The position numbers and the translations under genes are program-made. A stretch of DNA of 64,000 bases, taken from positions 10,857,821-10,921,820 of the forward strand of contig NC_079312.1 in the NCBI RefSeq assembly GCF_029931775.1, written 5' to 3'. How positions within the stretch are numbered: position 1 is the stretch's first letter; every line of letters starts with the position of its first letter. The stretch is from Euleptes europaea. Its lineage: Eukaryota; Chordata; Lepidosauria; Squamata; Sphaerodactylidae. The notes under the pieces are model-generated. The model ran no database searches and was not told the origin of the DNA. It saw nothing but the letters and a program-made list of their open reading frames with translations. This document shows positions 13,178-25,459 of the stretch, one piece after another.

Positions 13178-13830
13178 GGCAGCCATGAAGGAGCTAGAAA
13201 AGATTCTTCATTATCTTAGGTGCTGGGGAACACAGGCAGGATGGTGCTGCTGCAGTCATCTAGGGGGCTTCCTAGAGGCACCTGGTTGGCCACTGTGTGA
13301 ACAGACTGCTGGACTGGATGAGTCTTGGTCTGATCCAGCAGGGCTTTTCTTATGTTCTAATTCATGCCATCATATTCCCCATTACTGTGTATGGGTGTGA
13401 GAGCTGGACAATGAAGAAAGTTGATGCCTTTGAAATGTGGTGTTGGAGAAGAGTGTTACAGATACCCTGGACCGCCAAAAAAGAAAAGAAAAAAAAGAAA
13501 GAAAGAAAAAGTGGGTTTTAGACCAAATCAAACCTCAACTGGCCCTAGAAGCTAAAAGGATAAACTGAGGCTGTCGTACTTGGGACATATTATGAGAAGA
13601 CAAGAGTCACTGGAAAAGACAATCATGCTAGGAAAAGTTGAAGGCAGCAGGAAAAGAGGAAGACCCAACAAGAGATGGATTGACTCTATAAAGGAAACTA
13701 TGGCCCTCAATTTGCATGATCTGAGCAAGGCTGTTAAGGATAGGACACTTTGGTGGACATTGATTCATAGGGTCGCCATGAGTTGGAAACAACTTGATGG
13801 CACTTAACAGAAACACAAAGGAGAAAAGCT
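13178..13830 (+). mobile_element. RTE/BovB LINE 3' end with a nested CR1 fragment
   Basis: MKELEKIL (from 13185), then YGCESWTMKKVDAFEMWCWRR and VEGSRKRGRPNKRWIDSIKE (to about 13700), form the C-terminal end of the BovB reverse transcriptase frame. The 3' end GGGTCGCCATGAGTTGGAAACAACTTGATGGCACTTAACA follows. It is 5'-truncated, interrupted by CR1 sequence (13205-13360), and carries a poly(A)-like expansion at 13480-13510. Confidence 0.85.
13205..13360 (+). mobile_element. CR1 3' fragment inside BovB
   Basis: AGGTGCTGGGGAACACAGGCAGGATGGTGCTG...CTGATCCAGCAGGGCTTTTCTTATGTTC is the CR1 3' tail. BovB sequence resumes at TTCATGCCATC directly after it, so CR1 is the younger insertion or conversion. 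Confidence 0.75.
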
Positions 13831-13946
13831 GCACCGAAAGGGAGGGCAGGAAATATTCCCTCCTTTACAAAACAAAGGAATTTGAAGAATGTCCCTGAAT
13901 TTTTCAAGGCGGTTAGTTTTAGTGGGTGGAGTGACTTCACATAAAT

Positions 13947-14215
13947 CTAATTTTGCCTAGTCTCCCAGGAAAGGAGGATCGTTGAGGCTGCAGCTACTTG
14001 CTGAATTGCTGCAACTCCTTTGTCAGGAGGCAAAGACAGGGTTGTAAGCACCAGGGTGGGAAATTCACCCTCTGGCCTTGTGAAATCAACAATGCCGTTC
14101 CTCCTCTCCTCCCACCAGCCACCGTCACTCAAACAACGGACTGTGGGAAAACCACTCTGCCTCAAAATGGAAATGCTGAAGTAGAAAACGGGAGCGACGG
14201 GCATTTGTTAGTTAT
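13947..14215 (-). repeat. Intron block X, copy in unit A
   Basis: CCTCCTCTCCTCCCACCAGCC...CACTCAAACAACGGACTGTGGGAAAACCACTCTG is repeated at 21310-21380 (same orientation, unit B) and inverted at 34255-34310 (unit D). It adjoins the CR1 copy shared with unit D. Confidence 0.75.
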
Positions 14216-14219
14216 CTGA

Positions 14220-15205
14220 AAGAGAACTTGGTGATCTGGGGAAGTCAGCACAGATTTGTACCGAACAGGTCCGGCCAGACCAACCTCGACGCCTTTTGGA
14301 TCGAGTGACGTGCTTAATGGATCATGGGAACGCTATCGATGTTGTTTACCTGATTTCAGTAAAGCTTTTGGCAGGGTTCTCCATGATGTTCTGATGGGTA
14401 AACTGGAGGACTGTGGACTGGACTTAACGATAGTTAGGTGGATAGAGAACTGGTTGGAGAACAGCACTCAAGGAGTAGTTGTCAATGGGATTTTATCTGA
14501 TTGAAAGGAGGTGTCCAGGTGGGTGCCACAGGGCTTGGTTTTGGGCCTGGGACTTTCCAATGTTTTTAGAGATTGTCACATGACACCAAAATTGGGAAGA
14601 GTAGCAAACAGAGATAGAACTCAATGAGATCTGAACACAAGGGAAGAAAGGGCAGATGTGAACAAGATGCAATTCAACAAAGATAAAGGCACGAGTTCTA
14701 CATTGGGGTAACAAAAATGAGAACCCTGCATACTGGATAGGCAGCACACGTCTGGGTAGCAGTGTGTGTGAAGAAGATCTTGGGGTGGGGGTGGCCTGTA
14801 AACTAATAATGAGCAGTCAGTGTGATGCAGCGGCAAAAAAAGCTAATGCAGTCTTGGGTCTATGAACAGAGGCACAACATCTGAATCACAAGATGTGTTG
14901 GTCCTGCTGTACACCGCTTTGGTCAGGCTGCATCTGGAGTACTGCGTGCAGCTCTGGAGGCCTCACTTCAATAGGGATGTGGACAGAATGGAGTGGGTGC
15001 AGAAGAAAGCAATAATGATGATCATGGGCCTGGAGACCAAGCCCTAAGAGGAAGGATTGAGGGACTTGGTAATCTTCAGTCTGGAAAAGAAGAAAAGAAG
15101 AGACTGGGGGGGGGGAGACCTGATTGCTCTCTATTTGAAAAGCTGTTGCTTAGAAGAGGATAGGGAGCTGTTAATGTTGGCAGCAGAGGATAAGACTTGC
15201 AATAA
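14220..15205 (+). mobile_element. CR1 LINE, internal and 3' region
   Basis: It starts with the reverse transcriptase region (CLPDFSKAFGRVLHDVLMGKLEDCGLD, 14344-14420; GVVVNG, 14475) and continues to the C-terminal part (TALVRLHLEYCVQLWRPHF, 14905-14970). The frame is interrupted several times. The first 480 bases correspond to the CR1 fragment at 33900-34190 in unit D at a mirror-image position, so the insertion predates the inverted duplication. Confidence 0.85.
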
Positions 15206-15422
15206 TAAGTAATGCCGTGGCTCAGTGGTAGAGCATCTGCTTGGCATGCAGAAGGTCCCAGGTTCAATCCCCAGCATCTCCAGTTAGGGGGACTAGGCAA
15301 GTAGGTGATGTGAAAGACCTCAGCCTGAGACCCTGGAGAGCCGCTGCTGGTCTGAGTAGACAATACTGACTTTGATGGACCAAGAGACTATTTCAGTATA
15401 AGGCAGCTTCATATATGTTCAT
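15206..15422 (+). mobile_element. tRNA-Ala-derived SINE with CR1-type tail
   Basis: The head CGTGGCTCAGTGGTAGAGCATCTGCTTGGCATGCAG, then GGTTCAATCCCCAGCATCTCC, looks like tRNA-Ala. The body is GAGACCCTGGAGAGCCGCTGCTGGTCTGAGTAGACAATACTGA and the tail is AAGGCAGCTTCATATATGTTCATATG. It is inserted at the end of the CR1. Related copies are at 19207, 34575 and 51150. Confidence 0.8.
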
Positions 15423-15546
15423 ATGTAATAGACATATCTGTGGGAGTTCCATCCTTTCGTCTGTTCTGAAATTCAAGAGGGTCAAAGGAAGATGCCACCT
15501 CCTCCCTTCTCTTCCCAATTTATAATAAAAGGGAAAAGATCCTTAC
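15423..15546. other. Intron of unit A next to the KRAB donor
   Basis: The stretch just downstream of the donor (TTTTATTATAAATTGGGAAGAGAAGGG read on minus) is shared with units B, C and D. Confidence 0.6.
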
Positions 15547-15676
15547 CCAGAGAGGACACCATCTCGTAATTTTCCCTCATCACTTCCCAGAAGAGTTTTC
15601 GTTGGCCTGGATCCAGCAGAGCCCATTCCTCCTCTGTGAAGAACACGGCTACCTCCTCCAAGGATACTGGGGAGCT
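15547..15676 (-). CDS. Unit A: KRAB A-box exon
   Basis: A 130-nt exon between an acceptor (CCTCTTTCAG) and a donor (GTAAGG). It reads [18 protein letters not shown] and continues [20 protein letters not shown], a clear KRAB A-box: the [10 protein letters not shown] core, LLDPxQ, and the VMxENY end. KRAB domains typically recruit TRIM28/KAP1 to silence chromatin. Here the DV dipeptide important for that contact in mammals reads EV. It enters in phase 0 and leaves in phase 1, matching exon 1 and the finger exon. It is 43 codons plus one base, identical in length to the KRAB exons of B, C and the SCAN gene. No KRAB B-box exon was seen. Confidence 0.9.
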
Positions 15677-15689
15677 CTGAAAGAGGAGA

Positions 15690-15930
15690 ACATGGCTGAT
15701 GTCATGGGTCAGCCTGCTGGGGCTTCCTCAGATGAGGAAGACCTTGAAACTGAAGGCTACGAAAGAGAGGAGCAGCAGTAGGCTGAGCAGCCAGAGGCAG
15801 ATAGGTCCTCCCTATACCTGCCGCCACCCAGCACTGAAGGCTCACCTGGGTCAGAAGTCCAGCCACAGGCAGTGCCTCCAGAGAGCCCCCCCCCACCTCC
15901 AAATCCGCTGAAACGGAGGTACAGAATAAG
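15690..15930 (+). other. Acidic and proline-rich reading-frame remnant, origin unknown
   Basis: Encodes SDEEDLETEGYEREEQQ and, after a stop, a PPESPPPPPNPLKRRY-like stretch. The composition recalls a retroelement ORF1 or a spacer, and it may belong with the LINE on the other side of the SINE. Not assigned. Confidence 0.3.
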
Positions 15931-15932
15931 AA

Positions 15933-16237
15933 GAGTTGGCTTTTATATGCCGACTTTCTCTACCACTTAAGAAAGAATCAAACTGGCTTACAATCCCTTC
16001 CCCTCCCCACAACAGACACCCTGTGAGGTAGGTGGGGCTGAGAGGGCTCCAAGAGCTGTGACTAGACCAAGTTCACCCAGCTGGCTTCATGTGTAGCTGT
16101 GGGGAATCAAACCCAGCTCTCCAAATCAGAGTCTGGAGAACTCCATACCACTGCTCTTAACCGCTACACCACACTGGTTCCAAACCACAGCTCCAAACCA
16201 CTGCTCTTAACCACTACACCACACTGGCTCCCTTTCA
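15933..16237 (-). mobile_element. tRNA-derived SINE, with a duplicated head
   Basis: A reverse-complement copy of the SINE at 2572: AAGAGTTGGCTTTTATATGCCGACTTTCTC at the left and CTTAACCGCTACACCACACTGG at the right. The head is then repeated at 16185-16237. Confidence 0.85.
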
Positions 16238-16239
16238 GA

Positions 16240-19205
16240 CTTGTGGCAAGAAGGATCCAATCCTAAACCAAACAATTCTCGATATGCACATAACTCCAAG
16301 CCAATTAAATAATAACAGTTTAAGACCGGATCAGACAAAGTGGGGGGGGGGACGACTTCTGGAGTCTAGTGTCCTTTGCAAAGAAATCAAATCGCCCTAA
16401 TTATAGAACAGAATTACATAAACCAAGGGTGCTGGACAACAAAGAGAACAGCACTGAATTCCTTAAGTCAGATCCTGTTGTGTATAGAACCCCAGTCTGT
16501 CGACTTCGAAGAATTTGAAAGGCTCGCAAAAACTCCCTAAGAACACTCCTGGAATTCAGTAGCCCTGTCATTCCAACTATGCAATTTGCAAATGCAGAAA
16601 TTCCTGGGCACCTTGAAAATTTCCGTCAGGAGAGTTTTCTTTGATGAATGCATAGCTCCTCTTTTTCCTATTCAGCAATGGACACAGGTACCTTTGCCAG
16701 CTCCTGATTATGGCGCCCCTGAAAGCAACAGACTGCAGTCCTTGTCTCAGGCTGCCATCAGGTCGAGCCCTGGTTTTCAGCCAACTGCCAGAGTGCAAGG
16801 AAATTTATCTACTGAAACACAGGGAGAAACACAGCCACTTAACTTCCCCATAACTTCAGCAACTAGAGAACACAAAGATGCAGAGCCTATCTCATCAGAC
16901 CTAGAGAGATCTCTACTGAGTCTACAAGCTAGAACTGCTCCTCTAAAAAACTTTGCCAGAGGTCCAGCCTAGGAAAAGATTTCCATCGAGACAAAACTCA
17001 GCTCCAAGAAACTCCCCTAATAAATCTTGACTCAACCCAAACCCAATTAAATTCATAACATGGAATACTGCAAGCTGGGCCTCCGAAAGGATTGCCGGTT
17101 CATTTAACTCCTTTTTTAATAAACAACCTTCAAGCCATCTCCAGGGAGAGAAAAGGAAGAGCCAAAGGAGGCCTGGCCATCCTTACAGCTGCAAGGTTAC
17201 ACGTGAGAGTCACTTCGCTGACACCTTGCGACCACGGGCACAGGCCTCCCTACTCCAGTTCAGGAAACAAACCCTCCTGATTATAAACGTGTACCTCCCT
17301 TCTTTTGGCATTAAACAACAGACACAGGAAATCTGGTCCAAATTTGAACAGTATTTGGATTCGCTTCTTACATTTCATTTAAATGCATCTATGATAGTTG
17401 CAGGAGACTTAATGCCAGGTTTGGCCCTTCAGATGAATCATTATACAACGCCCAAAATTTCATACCACCAGCAAAAGACTCTTTAAATATTCTTCCTCCC
17501 AGAATCATCAAGGATACCAAGTCCCACTGGAAAGAGGGTCTCTTATTAGAGCTTGTATCCAGACGAGACCTTGTTACCCTTAACAGGACAATTCAAGGAG
17601 ACATCCCTAGGGAGTATACTTTCTGGTCCTAACGTGGTGCAAGTATTATTGACTTTATTTTGACATCTCATGACTTGCTCACTACCAACCCATAGCTTAA
17701 AGTTGAGTCCAGACAAAGCAATGACCATCTTCCAGTTACTCTGGCTCTTAACATCCGCAATTCATCCGGATATACTTTTTGTCCCAACCAACGCACTCAA
17801 CGTAAGATCAAGAATCTTTTCTGACCTACAGAAGACCACTCTGGTCTGAGAAACTGCAACATCAATGTAAGAAATATTGTACTTCTGATATGGCACATTA
17901 CAACTCTGAAACGCTGTGACTTTGGGCAACCCAACAAATTCAGTGATTACATAATACCAGCGTTCTATCTCTCGATGGACACAAATCCTTCTAAAGTGAC
18001 CACAGGATCGTAACATCCAACTGTTCAGGAAAAGTAAGTCAAAGAGTTGGATTGATGCAGACTGCTATTCTGCAAAAAACAATCTTGTGACAAAGTAACA
18101 TAACCAAAATTCCCCCAGAGCTCAAAATCCTAACCGGAGCTACAAAAATCTCCTAGTCGAGAAAAAACGAAGAGCACAGAGACTCTTGGTCTCAACTGAG
18201 CCAAGCTTCCAATTCGAAGGACTCAACAACTTTCTGGCACCTAATTAAAGCTGACCTCCGCACACAGCCCCCAAAGTTAGGCTGCTACTTCTCCCCTCGT
18301 CTCTAGGAATCTCCTTTCTGTGCACTTTTTTCATCCAAAACAGACTGCCATTCTTTCCCAAAGACCCAATTGCAAAGCCTTCCAGAATGGCCTTTGGTAA
18401 TGGCTAAAGAACTGAAAAAACTAATAAACTAACTAAGACCTGGTAAGGCCCCTGGAAGTGATATGATAATCCCAGAGGCGATAAAGTCCAATATAGATTG
18501 GTGGACCGAAATGCTTGCAGGCCAAATGACTGCAGGCCATATTAACCAGTCGGCACTCATCCCTCCAGACTGGGGACTTTCACTTATTGTCCCAATATAT
18601 AAAAAAGAAGAAAAATCAGATCCTGCCACTTTCTGTACAATCAGTCTCCTCAGTATTGCTAGCAAACTCGGCTCAAGAGACTTATATTGGAAACTTCTGG
18701 ACTGGTTGGATAGAGCTGGACATTCTATGATAGATCAATGTTTAGTACTTTACCACCTTACTGCCCCTGGGATACCAAAAGGCAAAAGAAATGATAAAAC
18801 AAAGGCCCTTCAATCAGATAGGGCTTAGATACACAAATACTCATCCATCCTGAAATACACTAAATATTTTCAATTCTCAGATGATCTCAAATCCTTTGAA
18901 ATTCCCAAACACCAGAGGTCTTTCACCTTTGCACATTTCAATGTTCTGCCTTCAGCCCTCCTGGATGACATCTTACCCAATGACTTTGTCCATGTGGAAC
19001 AGGGAAAGTGGAGCCTATAGAACGTGTCTTGCTGCATTGCCCTTTTTATAACGATATTAGATTTCAGCATATTGTTCCCATTCTGTCAACCTTTCCCGGA
19101 AGCTTTGAAGAACTTTATCTTTCCCTTCTTGTTGCAGATACTTCCCAGGAGATAACCTTCCAAGGAGACAAATTCTGTCTTCGGATGAGTAGGATACACA
19201 TGAGT
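16240..19205 (+). mobile_element. Old non-LTR retrotransposon (LINE) with endonuclease and reverse transcriptase remnants
   Basis: An ORF1-like stretch of unknown type lies at 16586-16972. Endonuclease traces are at 17050-17480 (ITWNTASW, INVYLPSFG, MIVAGDL). Reverse transcriptase traces are at 18430-18800 (RPGKAPGSDMIIPEAIKSN, LIVPIYKKEEKSDP, DQCLVLYHL). A C-terminal CPFYND zinc-knuckle-like tail (ERVLLHCPFYNDIR) lies at about 19020-19060. Many stops and frameshifts show an old copy. The clade is uncertain. A related C-terminal fragment is at 47930-48600. Confidence 0.75.
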
Positions 19206-19206
19206 C

Positions 19207-19388
19207 AGACCCTTGGTCCATCAAAGTCAGTATTATCTACTCAGACCGACAGCGGCTCTCCAGGGTCTTAGGCAAATGTCTTTCACATCACCTACTTGCC
19301 TAGTCCCTTTAACTGGAGATGCCAGGGATTGAACCTGGGACCTTCTGCGTGCCAAGCAGATGCTCTACCACGGAGCCACAAGCCAATA
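19207..19388 (-). mobile_element. tRNA-Ala-derived SINE
   Basis: A reverse copy of the SINE at 15206: GTCAGTATTATCTACTCAGACC, CCAGGGTCTTAGGC, GGAGATGCCAGGGATTGAACC, and CCAAGCAGATGCTCTACCACGGAGCC. Confidence 0.8.
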
Positions 19389-19539
19389 TGTCTATTCTAC
19401 AGATGGCATCACCTCCCCATTTTATAGCTTATTTTTTGACTTGCGAGAAGTCAGGAAAGTGGAGGGCAGCACAGACCGGGAGGGGGAATTAGATCCCTTC
19501 CGTTACAAAACAAACCTTTAGACCAGTTACCCATTCAGG

Positions 19540-19700
19540 GGTCTTCTTCAGGATGATGCTCATGGGAATCACATTCCACAGGAAGCAACAGAGGGTACTT
19601 AAAATACTTCCACAATAGGAGTAAAATATGGCCAAATGTCTGTTTGAGGCTTAGCCTGTGGAACGTGCAAAAAGCAAAATTGCGAGGGTACTGACATACA
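19540..19700 (-). repeat. Intron block Z, copy in unit A
   Basis: CATTCAGGGGTCTTCTTCAGGATGATGCTCATGGGAATCACATTCC and the following TAAAATATGGCCAAATGTCTGTTTG match, in reverse, unit D at 28440-28620. The first part also matches unit B at 25485-25530. Confidence 0.75.
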
Positions 19701-19940
19701 GGGGCCAGAAGGAACAGACAATGGACCCAGCTGGATCAGACCAGGGGTCCATTTAGCTATTAACAATAAAACAAACCCATGCTGCTTGGATGGAACACAT
19801 TCAAGCGAGTGAAAACAGAATCACCCTCCCCAAACACAGATGTGGGAAGCCACTCTCAATGCCTCCTCTTTCTCTTTCACTCCCATTTACACAAGACGTC
19901 CTCTCCCCTCCCCATGATGTTGATGAAATCTTCAACTCAC

Positions 19941-20084
19941 CTTTCCTGCAGAGGTGCAAGAGCCAAATTCTCCCTCCAGCCGGAGGAAATGAGAAAGAAG
20001 AGAGGCCCCGCAGAACTGCTTATTCCATACACTTCCTTCTTGGCCTTGTGGAAAAACTATTCCATGGATACCTAGGAAAGGCAT
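19941..20084 (-). CDS. Unit A: putative first coding exon
   Basis: Read on minus, an ATG at 20084-20082 opens a frame of exactly 48 codons (MPFLGIHGIVFPQGQEG...SCTSAGK) to a donor GTGAGT at 19940. It leaves in phase 0, as the KRAB exon needs. The C-terminal half (LLSHFLRLEGEFGSCTSAGK) is homologous to exon 1 of B and C (GPPRLEGGPGFCTSAGE). In B and C the start is the ATG near the middle, but in A and D that ATG is out of frame and followed at once by a stop. So A would need this upstream start. The alternative is that translation starts in the KRAB exon and this region is 5' UTR. Confidence 0.6.
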
Positions 20085-20103
20085 GGATGACTTCTCTGGT
20101 GCT

Positions 20104-20128
20104 CGCAAGGCCTTCTGGGAAATGTAGT
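20104..20128 (-). promoter_or_regulatory. Unit A: ZNF143/THAP11-like promoter element
   Basis: On minus: ACTACATTTCCCAGAAGG, then CCTTGCG. The known ZNF143 (STAF) site is ACTACAATTCCCAGAATGC with a downstream TGCG-like part. The match is close, including spacing. It lies about 20 bp upstream of the putative ATG of exon 1 and is conserved in position in units B, C and D. Confidence 0.6.
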
Positions 20129-20129
20129 T

Positions 20130-20460
20130 CCCTGCAACAAGACCCCAACAGAATAAAAAAAGCCTGAAGTGCTTGGGAACGTGGAAGAGAAGGTTGCGTT
20201 GTTTGTCGCTGTGAGAGACAGCTTCACATGTATACCAATAAATAAATATTTGCTGCTTTCTGAAACCCCCTGCTTCAGTGATCTCTGTCCTCTTTAGGCT
20301 CAATACAAAAATTACCTCACAGCAGCACCCCGAACCCTGTATACTTCCTACCCTGAGCATCTTGTCACTGAAGGGAAGCCTTATATCACAAGAACAAGAA
20401 GAAAAGAGTGTGGAACAGGGGACAGAGTAATAATGAGCTGCCCCCCGCCCAAAAAAAGCC
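20130..20460 (-). promoter_or_regulatory. Unit A: upstream promoter region, duplicated in unit D
   Basis: Conserved in inverted orientation at 27660-27950 (for example CTTTAGGCTCAATACAAA against TTTGTATTGAGCCCAAAG, and the CAGCTCATTATTACTCT block). The match shows the promoter was copied together with the exons. Confidence 0.6.
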
Positions 20461-20620
20461 ATGTCAAACATGGAAGGAATCGGAAAATCCTTGACCACTT
20501 AATCCCCAGGCCCCACCCCTTTTTGCAGATCCAAAAAGGAATTGAATCCGACCATCCTGGCCTAGATTATCTCTACGACATCCCTCCGCTATTTGCCAGG
20601 GACTTCAGTGGGGTCGGTGA
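20460..20620 (-). repeat. Intron block Y, copy in unit B
   Basis: Homologous to 12540-12865. In unit A it is followed by the finger exon. Here, near 20475, it runs straight into the promoter of unit A, so the finger exon of unit B is absent. Confidence 0.65.
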
Positions 20621-21055
20621 GGGGAGAGAGCAGGTGGGGTCTAGTCTATATTAATAAAGGGACCTGCCAGTCAGTCTTTTTGTGGGAGCCATCTCCTCAG
20701 GAAACCAGACTAGGCACTGGAAACCTGCCCACCAGCTACAGGATGATCCTGGGAGGACAAAGTTCACCTCCTTGTTCTTCCGAACGTCCAGACAGATATT
20801 CCCTGAACTGCAAAGCAGAGATGAGAGAAGGGATTCACACACACTCCAGTCCATCTTGGACTCAGTTAATGATATTAAATTGTGGGCCTGATCCGTGCCT
20901 GGCTGCCCTGAGCTTGACAAAGAACAGCAAAACGATATGAAGAGAAGCACTTGACTCCCGAATCCATACGCAGCACCTGGAACCGGGCTGCTGCGCCTCT
21001 GCTGGGCTTCTCTTCTCCCGCATACAACCTCCCTCCCTCACCATATTTCTCACAA
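20621..21055. other. Intron-like sequence of unit B
   Basis: No exon or named repeat recognised. Short frames only. Confidence 0.35.
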
Positions 21056-21059
21056 AACC

Positions 21060-21425
21060 TGCTCACAGACGACTCTTGTTTTCCCTCTGCAAAGATTTTG
21101 ACTGCAAGAATCTATCAAGCCCAGCTGATTCCACCCAAAGGGGTGGTGCCTCAGGAGGGTCTCAGGCAGGGGACCTTCCCCAGCCCTGCAACCCAAAATC
21201 TTCCTGTCTTAACCCCAAATGCCATCACTGAACTCCGCACTGTTGAGGTGCAGGACAGGAGCTCTGCCACTGAGCGAGGGCCCCTCCTCTGGCCCAGTCA
21301 CATCAACAAGGCCAGCCCTCCTCTCCTCCCATCAGCCTCAGCCACTCAAACAAACGACTGTGGGAGAACCACTCTGTGCCAAAACAGAAAGGCCAAAAAA
21401 GGAGCCCCAGGGATTGGCTGGCAGG
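21060..21425 (-). repeat. Intron block X, copy in unit B
   Basis: Shares CTCCTCTCCTCCCATCAGCC and CACTCAAACAAACGACTGTGGGAGAACCACTCTG with 13947-14215 and, inverted, with 34190-34320. Confidence 0.7.
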
Positions 21426-21650
21426 ACTAACACTGGACAGCGTCTGTAACCGGCAAGTATAAAAATATAGAAAGCTTGTAGAATTTTTCTATTTAAAGTC
21501 CCAAAGCACTGTCTTGTTTAGAGGCTTGACTTCCTTTTAAAAGTGAAACAACCCTAGACATTCTTTGTCAAGGACTAATGTTTCAGATTTATTCCGTCAA
21601 GGACTTAAGTGTCATGAAGAAGTGCTTTTTGCACTCTTTGCCCTTTCAAT

Positions 21651-21864
21651 GGCTGTTACCGCACTAGGTATTTCCAGCGATGTATTAAGAGTTTGGAAAC
21701 GTTATAAAAAATACTGTCCGCACTTTGTTTGGCCCCTTTAGCTGTGAAGACGTCTTCCAACCATTTTTTAGCCGTGGCATCCAAAAACCCTTTTAAAGCG
21801 ATGGTTTTTATAACATTTCCAAACTCGTGATACATCACAGGGAATACCTAGTGCAGTAACAGCC
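21651..21864. mobile_element. Hairpin MITE, copy 1
   Basis: Ends GGCTGTTACCGC / GCAGTAACAGCC. The inverted arms extend about 60 bp (GCGATGTATTAAGAGTTTGG...GTTATAAAAA against its complement). The core AGCTGTGAAGACGTCTTCC is shared with the copies at 51283 and 55756. On both sides lies the small palindrome AGTGCTTTTTGCACT. Confidence 0.75.
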
Positions 21865-22084
21865 AACGACTCCACTTGCAGAAGTGCTTTTTGCACTGAC
21901 CTTTCTTTCTCCTCTGATAATATTTGTGCTGACTGTGAGCTAATGATGTAATGTAATAATATAATGTGATTTTATATTGAATTTTAAGTCTTAGAAAGTA
22001 AAGGAAAGATTTATATTAATCGTGTTCTTCAGGAGAAGAAAATGTTGGTTAAAGCAGCTTTCATAGAAACATAACAAAGACACA

Positions 22085-23943
22085 AACTGACTGTTTAGTA
22101 CATGTGGCTATGGTCAGCAAATGACCTGCTGTGCAAAGGAACTCCTTGTATGGTAAGTGCAGCAGTTGCTGCCCCAGGTAACATACAGTTCAAATGCAGG
22201 TTTGCACAAACACACTCTCAAGATCAGATAGACACTGATCTTGAAGGATATAAAAGGAGGAGCTTCCTAGCCAGGAGTCAGAATGGATCTGGCCTGAATG
22301 GATCTCTCCATCCCTAGCATGGGATGTACGCTCTCAGACCTTAATTCTTGCATGGGTTGAGGCTCTTACGCCTTCCATATGGGTTAAGACTTTCTTGCCT
22401 AAAAAGTCTAAGTGTTTAGCCCTTGCGTGTTCTAAATACTTTCAGATTTCTCCAACATTTACAAGTCTTCCTATAAGACTCGTAAAAGGTAAAGGTCCCC
22501 GGTGCAAGCACCGGGTCATTCTTGATCCATGGGGTGATGTCACATCCCGACATTTTCTAGGCAGACTTTGTTTACGGGGTGGTTTGCCAGTGCCTTCCCC
22601 AGTCATCTTCTCTTTACCCCCAGCAAGCTGGGTACTCATTTTACTGACCTCGGAAGGATGGAAGGCTGAGTCAGCCTTGAGCCAGCTACCTGAAACCGAC
22701 TTCCGTCGGGATCGAACTCAGGTCGTGAGCAGAGCTTTGGACTGCATTACTGCAGCTTACCACTCTGCACCACGGGGCTCCTGGACTGGAGAACTCCCTA
22801 AACTGAGGATTCTTTCTAGATATCCAGCCCTTGCGAGGACTGGGTGTCTGGACTGAATGCCTACAGACTTCTATATCTTTCATATAAGATGGGAGCTCTT
22901 GGAGTCCATCAACGCTTGTGTGGATTCTTGGAGCTTACCGGTCCTCATGGACTGAAGGAGCTTAGATTTCTCCAAGTCTTTGCGTAGACATGGAGGTCCT
23001 AAGAACTCCCTATAGATCTCTCCATCCTTTGTATGGAGGCACTGAAAACTCCTTAAATACTTGCATGTATTGAGAAGTGTGCACTAAGATCTATCCAGCC
23101 CTTATAGACATGGAAGTTCTTAAGACTTCTCTCAGACTAAGGTCTTACACACCTATACATGGCTTTAAGCTTTGCATAGCTTTCTAGTTCTGGCAAAGCT
23201 ACAGATGGCATGCACACACACACAGATCTCCCTGATCTTAGCATAAATCAGAGGCCTTTCATAGGCTGAGAACACTCAGAGATTTCTCTGTGGTTTCATT
23301 TATCTGGTCCAGGCATGGACTGAAAATATGCTCTAAAGACTTCAGTTCTTACATGAACTCATGGAACAATCAGAGATTTCTTTAACCTTTGCATATACCA
23401 AAGATATTTAAAGACTAAAATAACACAGATAGGACCTTAAAGGTCTATTAATCCTAAACATGGATTGGGAATGGATTGGGAACTTTCAGATCTCTAATCC
23501 TGCTGTACTGGGGAGGTTCACAAATGACATGATTGGGTAACTTAGGCCTATATATTTTATGAGATTCTAGATACTTTGAATTAAGATGCTTTTAACGAAA
23601 TCAGAACTGCTTCATTGCACTAACCATTTTTTACAAGATTTCTGTAACTGTTATAATTTCTGTATGAAATATTATTAATGTTTTAAGGTTTGAAACTCTC
23701 ATATAGAGGTATAGAGATTGTTTAAGATTGCTTGCATACATGAACACGTTTAAGACTCATAATGTCTGAACTTTGTAACATTTGTAAGACTTTGTAACCA
23801 TCTACATGCATACACACTATATTATATAAACTGTACATACATTTACATCTTTTTCATATTTTTGAAGCAAGTCAATAAAAAGCTTACTCAGGTAATAAAG
23901 CAGTTGAGTCCTGCTTAGTAGGTGTCTAACTGAATAAGATCAC
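22085..23943 (+). mobile_element. Candidate long solo LTR, or a non-coding transcription unit
   Basis: A TATA box (GGATATAAAAGGAGGAGC) at 22247-22264 and two polyadenylation signals (GTCAATAAAAAGC near 23872, GGTAATAAAGCAG near 23893) frame about 1.6 kb without coding capacity. The middle consists of loosely repeated CTCTCCATCCYTTG-like phrases. Promoter, poly(A) signal and absence of genes fit a long LTR, but the TG...CA ends and a target duplication could not be fixed, so the limits are approximate. A SINE is inserted at 22485-22780. It looks old. Confidence 0.4.
22485..22780 (-). mobile_element. tRNA-derived SINE with GGTAAAGGTCCCC end
   Basis: Reverse copy: GGTAAAGGTCCCCGGTGCAAGCACCGGGTCATTC at the left, GGATCGAACTCAGGTCGTGAGC (B-box) and CACCACGGGGCTC (head) at the right. 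The same family occurs at 49093-49385 and 57868-58168. Confidence 0.85.
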
Positions 23944-24006
23944 ATACTTCTTCTCAGGAAGGGGTCGATTCTAAGAGCATAGGCACTGAAACGCACTGAC
24001 CCGCTT

Positions 24007-24205
24007 CACTCCCAATCAGAGCCCTCTTCATCAACAGATTGCTCTTTAGAAGCATCTAAGTATTTAGTGCTTTCTTTTTCAGGTGCTGTTAAGATCCCCA
24101 GGTGCGGGATCTCCATTCTTTCCTCTGTGGCAAATGGAAGTGTATCCTGAAGTTCAAGGGAGTCAAAGGAAGATGCTACCCCCTCCCTTCTCTCTGTGTT
24201 CATAA
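24007..24205. other. Intron of unit B
   Basis: 24120-24205 is homologous to the sequence downstream of the KRAB donors of A, C and D. The rest is not recognised; a 138-residue frame here overlaps the SINE and is judged spurious. Confidence 0.45.
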
Positions 24206-24207
24206 TA

Positions 24208-25455
<1,248 letters not shown>

Positions 25456-25459
25456 ATCC

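Noticed and set aside
14256-14504. Independent reverse-transcriptase host gene
   Set aside because: It is part of a broken CR1 LINE.
15206-15290. tRNA-Ala gene
   Set aside because: The tRNA-like head runs into a common SINE body, and the same structure recurs at 19207, 34575 and 61690. No independent tRNA gene was found.
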